Source: Vigna angularis (lineage: Eukaryota > Streptophyta > Magnoliopsida > Fabales > Fabaceae). Taken from it: DNA of 64,000 bases. Under the pieces are notes generated by a model. It had not been told where the DNA came from. It did not search any database and worked only from the letters and a program-made list of their open reading frames with translations. The DNA is taken from contig NC_068970.1 of the NCBI RefSeq assembly GCF_016808095.1, positions 25,526,501 to 25,590,500 on the forward strand. Reading direction: 5' to 3'. Shown one piece after another: positions 61,385 to 64,000 of this stretch; position 1 is the first letter of the stretch, and each line of letters opens with the position of its first letter. The position numbers were made by a program, and so were the translations under genes.

Positions 61385-63110
61385 GCATTTATATTAACAT
61401 TAGATGAGTTTATAAATATATATTAAATATACATTGATTATACGATTCTAGTAATATACAAGAAAAATTTAACAATAAAATTATATGAGTCTAATATATA
61501 CACATTAGATGTATGTTCATACATTGATTAAACAAGTATAGCATAAGTCATTAGACGAATCTAACAATTCACAATAGGCGTTTGTCCATACATTAATTAG
61601 ATCAGTATAACAAAACATTAGACGAGTCATTCCATATTTTGGTTAAATTAAGTCCAATAATACATTAATTAAACGAGTATAATAAAAAATATTAAATGAA
61701 TTTGTTGATGCAGTAATTAAACAAGTTTAACAATACACTTGATATGAGTTTGTCCACGCAATTACTAAACAAGTATAAAAAAAAGTTAAACAAATCATTT
61801 CATACATTAATTAGAAAAGTTTAGGAAGACCCATTAGATAAGTTTATCCATACATAGTTAAGATAAGCATGACAATATACATTGCATAAGTTTGTCCATA
61901 CACATGTCCATACACAAATTATACGAGTCTATTAATACACATTAGACAAGTTTGTTTATTCACAAATTATTTTTTTTTATAATACACATTAAATGAGTTT
62001 TCACATACATTGATTAAACAACTGTGGACACACATTAATTACACGAGTATACCAATAGACATTAGATAAGTATGTCTAGACATTGATTAAACATGTCTAC
62101 CAGTATCATTAGATAAATATACCTACATATAGATTAAACAAGTTTATTAATATACATTTAGACATGTTTGTCTACTCATTAATTGAATGAGTCTTACAAT
62201 ACACATTATACGAGTATGAATATACATTGATTAAACAAGTCTAGCAATACATGTTATATGAGTGTGTATATATACATATTAGACAAGTCTAATACACATT
62301 ATAAAAGTTTGTTGATGTATTGATTAGATAAGTCTAACAATACACATTAGACAAATATTTCCATACATTGATTAAACAAATATAGGAACACGACTCTAAC
62401 AAAATACAATAGAGGAGACTATTTATACATTAATTAAACAAGTATAACAAAAAATATTAGACAAGTCTATGAATGCATTGATTAGATAATTAAAGCAAAA
62501 AAAAATTAGAAGAGTTTGTTGATGTATTGACTACACCAGTCTAGTAATACACATTAGACGAGTCATTCGTATATTGATTAGAAAAGTCTTTCCATACACA
62601 AATTAGACGATTCAATTAATATAAATTACACAAGTATGTTCATTCACTGATTAGGTGAAACTTGTAATATACACTAGACAAGTCTCTTCATACATTGATT
62701 AAATGACATAGCTAGTATAGAAAAAAAACATAAGAGGAGTCTAGCAATACACATTAAACGAGTCTGTCTATACACTGATGAAATAAGTATAGTAAAAAAT
62801 ATCAGATGAGTCATTCCACACATTAATTAAAAATATACATTAAACAAATATCTCCATACAATGATAAAACGAGTCTTACAACATACATTAAATAAGTTTA
62901 TCTATTAATTAAGCAAGTTTATTCATATACATATTAAATGAGTTTATTAATACACATTAGACAACTTTATCCAATATCTAATTAGACAAGTTTTGTAATA
63001 TACGTTAAACAAATTAGTCCATATAACAATATATATTAGACAAGTTTGTTAATGTACTGATTAGATGAGTCTAACATATACATTAGAGCAATATATTCAT
63101 AAACTAATTT
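61385..63110. repeat. Degenerate minisatellite, block C, uninterrupted
   Basis: About 1.7 kb of CACATTAGACGAGTCT-type repeats directly precede the AT-rich 3' flank of the lectin at 63593. The block is collinear with block B, and shows the continuous sequence where block B holds CACTA element 1 (about 62533-62550). Confidence 0.85.
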
Positions 63111-63592
63111 GTATTTTTAGCGAGTTTACTCTACATGTTTTTGCATATCCTTTATACTTGTAGAGAATGCACTCTATATTTTTTGTATATGCATTGTCCT
63201 TTGTATTTTTACAAAATCTATTATTTATATTTATACAAGCATGTGTATTTTATATTGAAATATATTATGTGTATTTTAAGTCTATATATTTTTACTATTT
63301 ATATTTTTACAAAATCTAATATATATATATATATATATATATTTACTTTCTAAACTTTATTTTTCAAATTAATTTTATAGAAAACTAAATTATAAACCTA
63401 AAAAAGTTTATTATTTATTTTTCGAATATTTATATGTCTTTAAATAACCCACTTGCATAACCACGAATTTAAAACTAGTTTAAAAAGAAAAAATTACACG
63501 TGCTTTTGCCCAAAGACATAAAAAAGGTAAGAAAGTGTAACCCTAAACATAATAAGAAATAAATAAGGTAACATCATCATGACTCCACTGTC
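63111..63592. other. 3' flank of the second lectin gene
   Basis: AT-rich sequence including a TA run at 63319-63341. It matches 53740-53925 plus 58196-58531 across the nested insertions, and more weakly 11311-11610. Confidence 0.8.
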
Positions 63593-64000
63593 CTAATCGA
63601 AGCTGGAACCGAAAGTCCAAGATTGAATCTGGTGCACTTCAGTTAGCCGTCCTGTGGCGCCGGAGAAGCCAACCCTCACCCATTCTGGCAGAACCGTCTT
63701 CAAATCAATCATGAGGCTAATCGTAGGTCCGTTCTTGACAACCACACTCAAACTTTGTGAAGCAGCTTGATAGGTTACGGTCACAAATGCTGTTATCAAT
63801 CCAGGATGCATTTCCCATTGCGCCGATGCCACCGAAGTAATGGAGTTAACATCAATGCCTATGTGGGTAAAAGGAGGGTCCCAATGATTCTGGTGCATGT
63901 CAAATTCAACCGCAACTATTTGGTTCCGGTCGGTATTTGTAAAAGCAAACTTAGGATCGAAGAGTCCGAGGTAGCCGCCAAATGAATTTAGGGGCATGGT
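63593..64000 (-). CDS. Legume lectin, C-terminal 135 codons, 5' part beyond right edge
   Basis: The frame enters from the right edge and ends at a TAG (63593-63595). The first ATG inside (63997) is internal, because G-G-Y-L-G-L-F and the metal site that follow belong to the middle of the family. Metal ligands are kept in order: E-F-D-M-H-Q-N-H-W-D-P then T-H-I-G-I-D. The region between the two Asp residues (M-H-Q-N-H) differs from the intact lectin at 49.2 kb (S-F-G-N-E), so sugar preference may differ. The C-terminal W-V-R-V-G-F-S-G-A-T-G block is intact. No stop or frame break is visible. Its 3' flank is the minisatellite-bearing unit. Confidence 0.93.
   Translation of the reverse strand, partial: TMPLNSFGGYLGLFDPKFAFTNTDRNQIVAVEFDMHQNHWDPPFTHIGIDVNSITSVASAQWEMHPGLITAFVTVTYQAASQSLSVVVKNGPTISLMIDLKTVLPEWVRVGFSGATGRLTEVHQIQSWTFGSSFD

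Overview
This is nuclear DNA from a flowering plant, almost certainly a papilionoid legume and probably a bean-type genome. The evidence is a complete legume-lectin gene, the end of a second one, two intron-rich host genes on the minus strand, a nuclear tRNA-Asn gene, and a dense background of Ty3/gypsy, Ty1/copia, CACTA and Mutator-like elements in AT-rich DNA. I cannot name the species from sequence alone.

Layout. 1-6204: a Ty3/gypsy retrotransposon on the minus strand, running off the left edge. It has one nonsense codon in gag, an initiator-Met primer site and one LTR, which also carries a polypurine tract and a pol tail on its other side. About 6400-10019: a 5'-truncated Ty1/copia element on the plus strand. 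10020-11600: a degenerate minisatellite and an AT-rich flank. 12383-18992: an eight-exon gene for a Sel1/TPR-like repeat protein with a mitochondrial-looking N-terminus. 19.4-25.8 kb: strongly G-depleted DNA that may be a large LTR with adjoining internal sequence. 26370-28271: a gene-capturing Mutator-like element (Pack-MULE) carrying histone H2A.Z pieces. 28836-31834: a coding-poor LTR element holding two unrelated tandem arrays. 34207-38688: a complete 15-exon mitochondrial serine hydroxymethyltransferase gene. 39592-39665: tRNA-Asn. 40575-44577: a second decayed copia element. 44.6-49.1 kb: AT-rich DNA with a fresh 540-bp tandem duplication. 49188-50015: an intact lectin gene. 51.1-63.1 kb: repeats and nested transposons. 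63593 to the right edge: the 3' part of a second lectin gene.

The host genes look unrelated to each other: a mitochondrial photorespiratory enzyme, a probable mitochondrial repeat protein, and secreted or vacuolar carbohydrate-binding lectins. The main architectural theme is that the lectin 3' flank, including a long minisatellite, occurs in three copies (about 10.0-11.6, 52.0-58.6 and 61.4-63.6 kb). The middle copy has been split by a CACTA element, by a MULE-like element that itself holds another CACTA element, and by a CACTA remnant. The third copy still shows the uninterrupted sites.

I saw no CRISPR array, operon or other prokaryotic-type system. The most unusual content is two Pack-MULEs with perfect 9-bp target duplications (one with H2A.Z and unidentified fragments, one with ketoacyl-CoA synthase and GYF-protein fragments), the array-bearing non-autonomous LTR element, and the repeated lectin/minisatellite unit.
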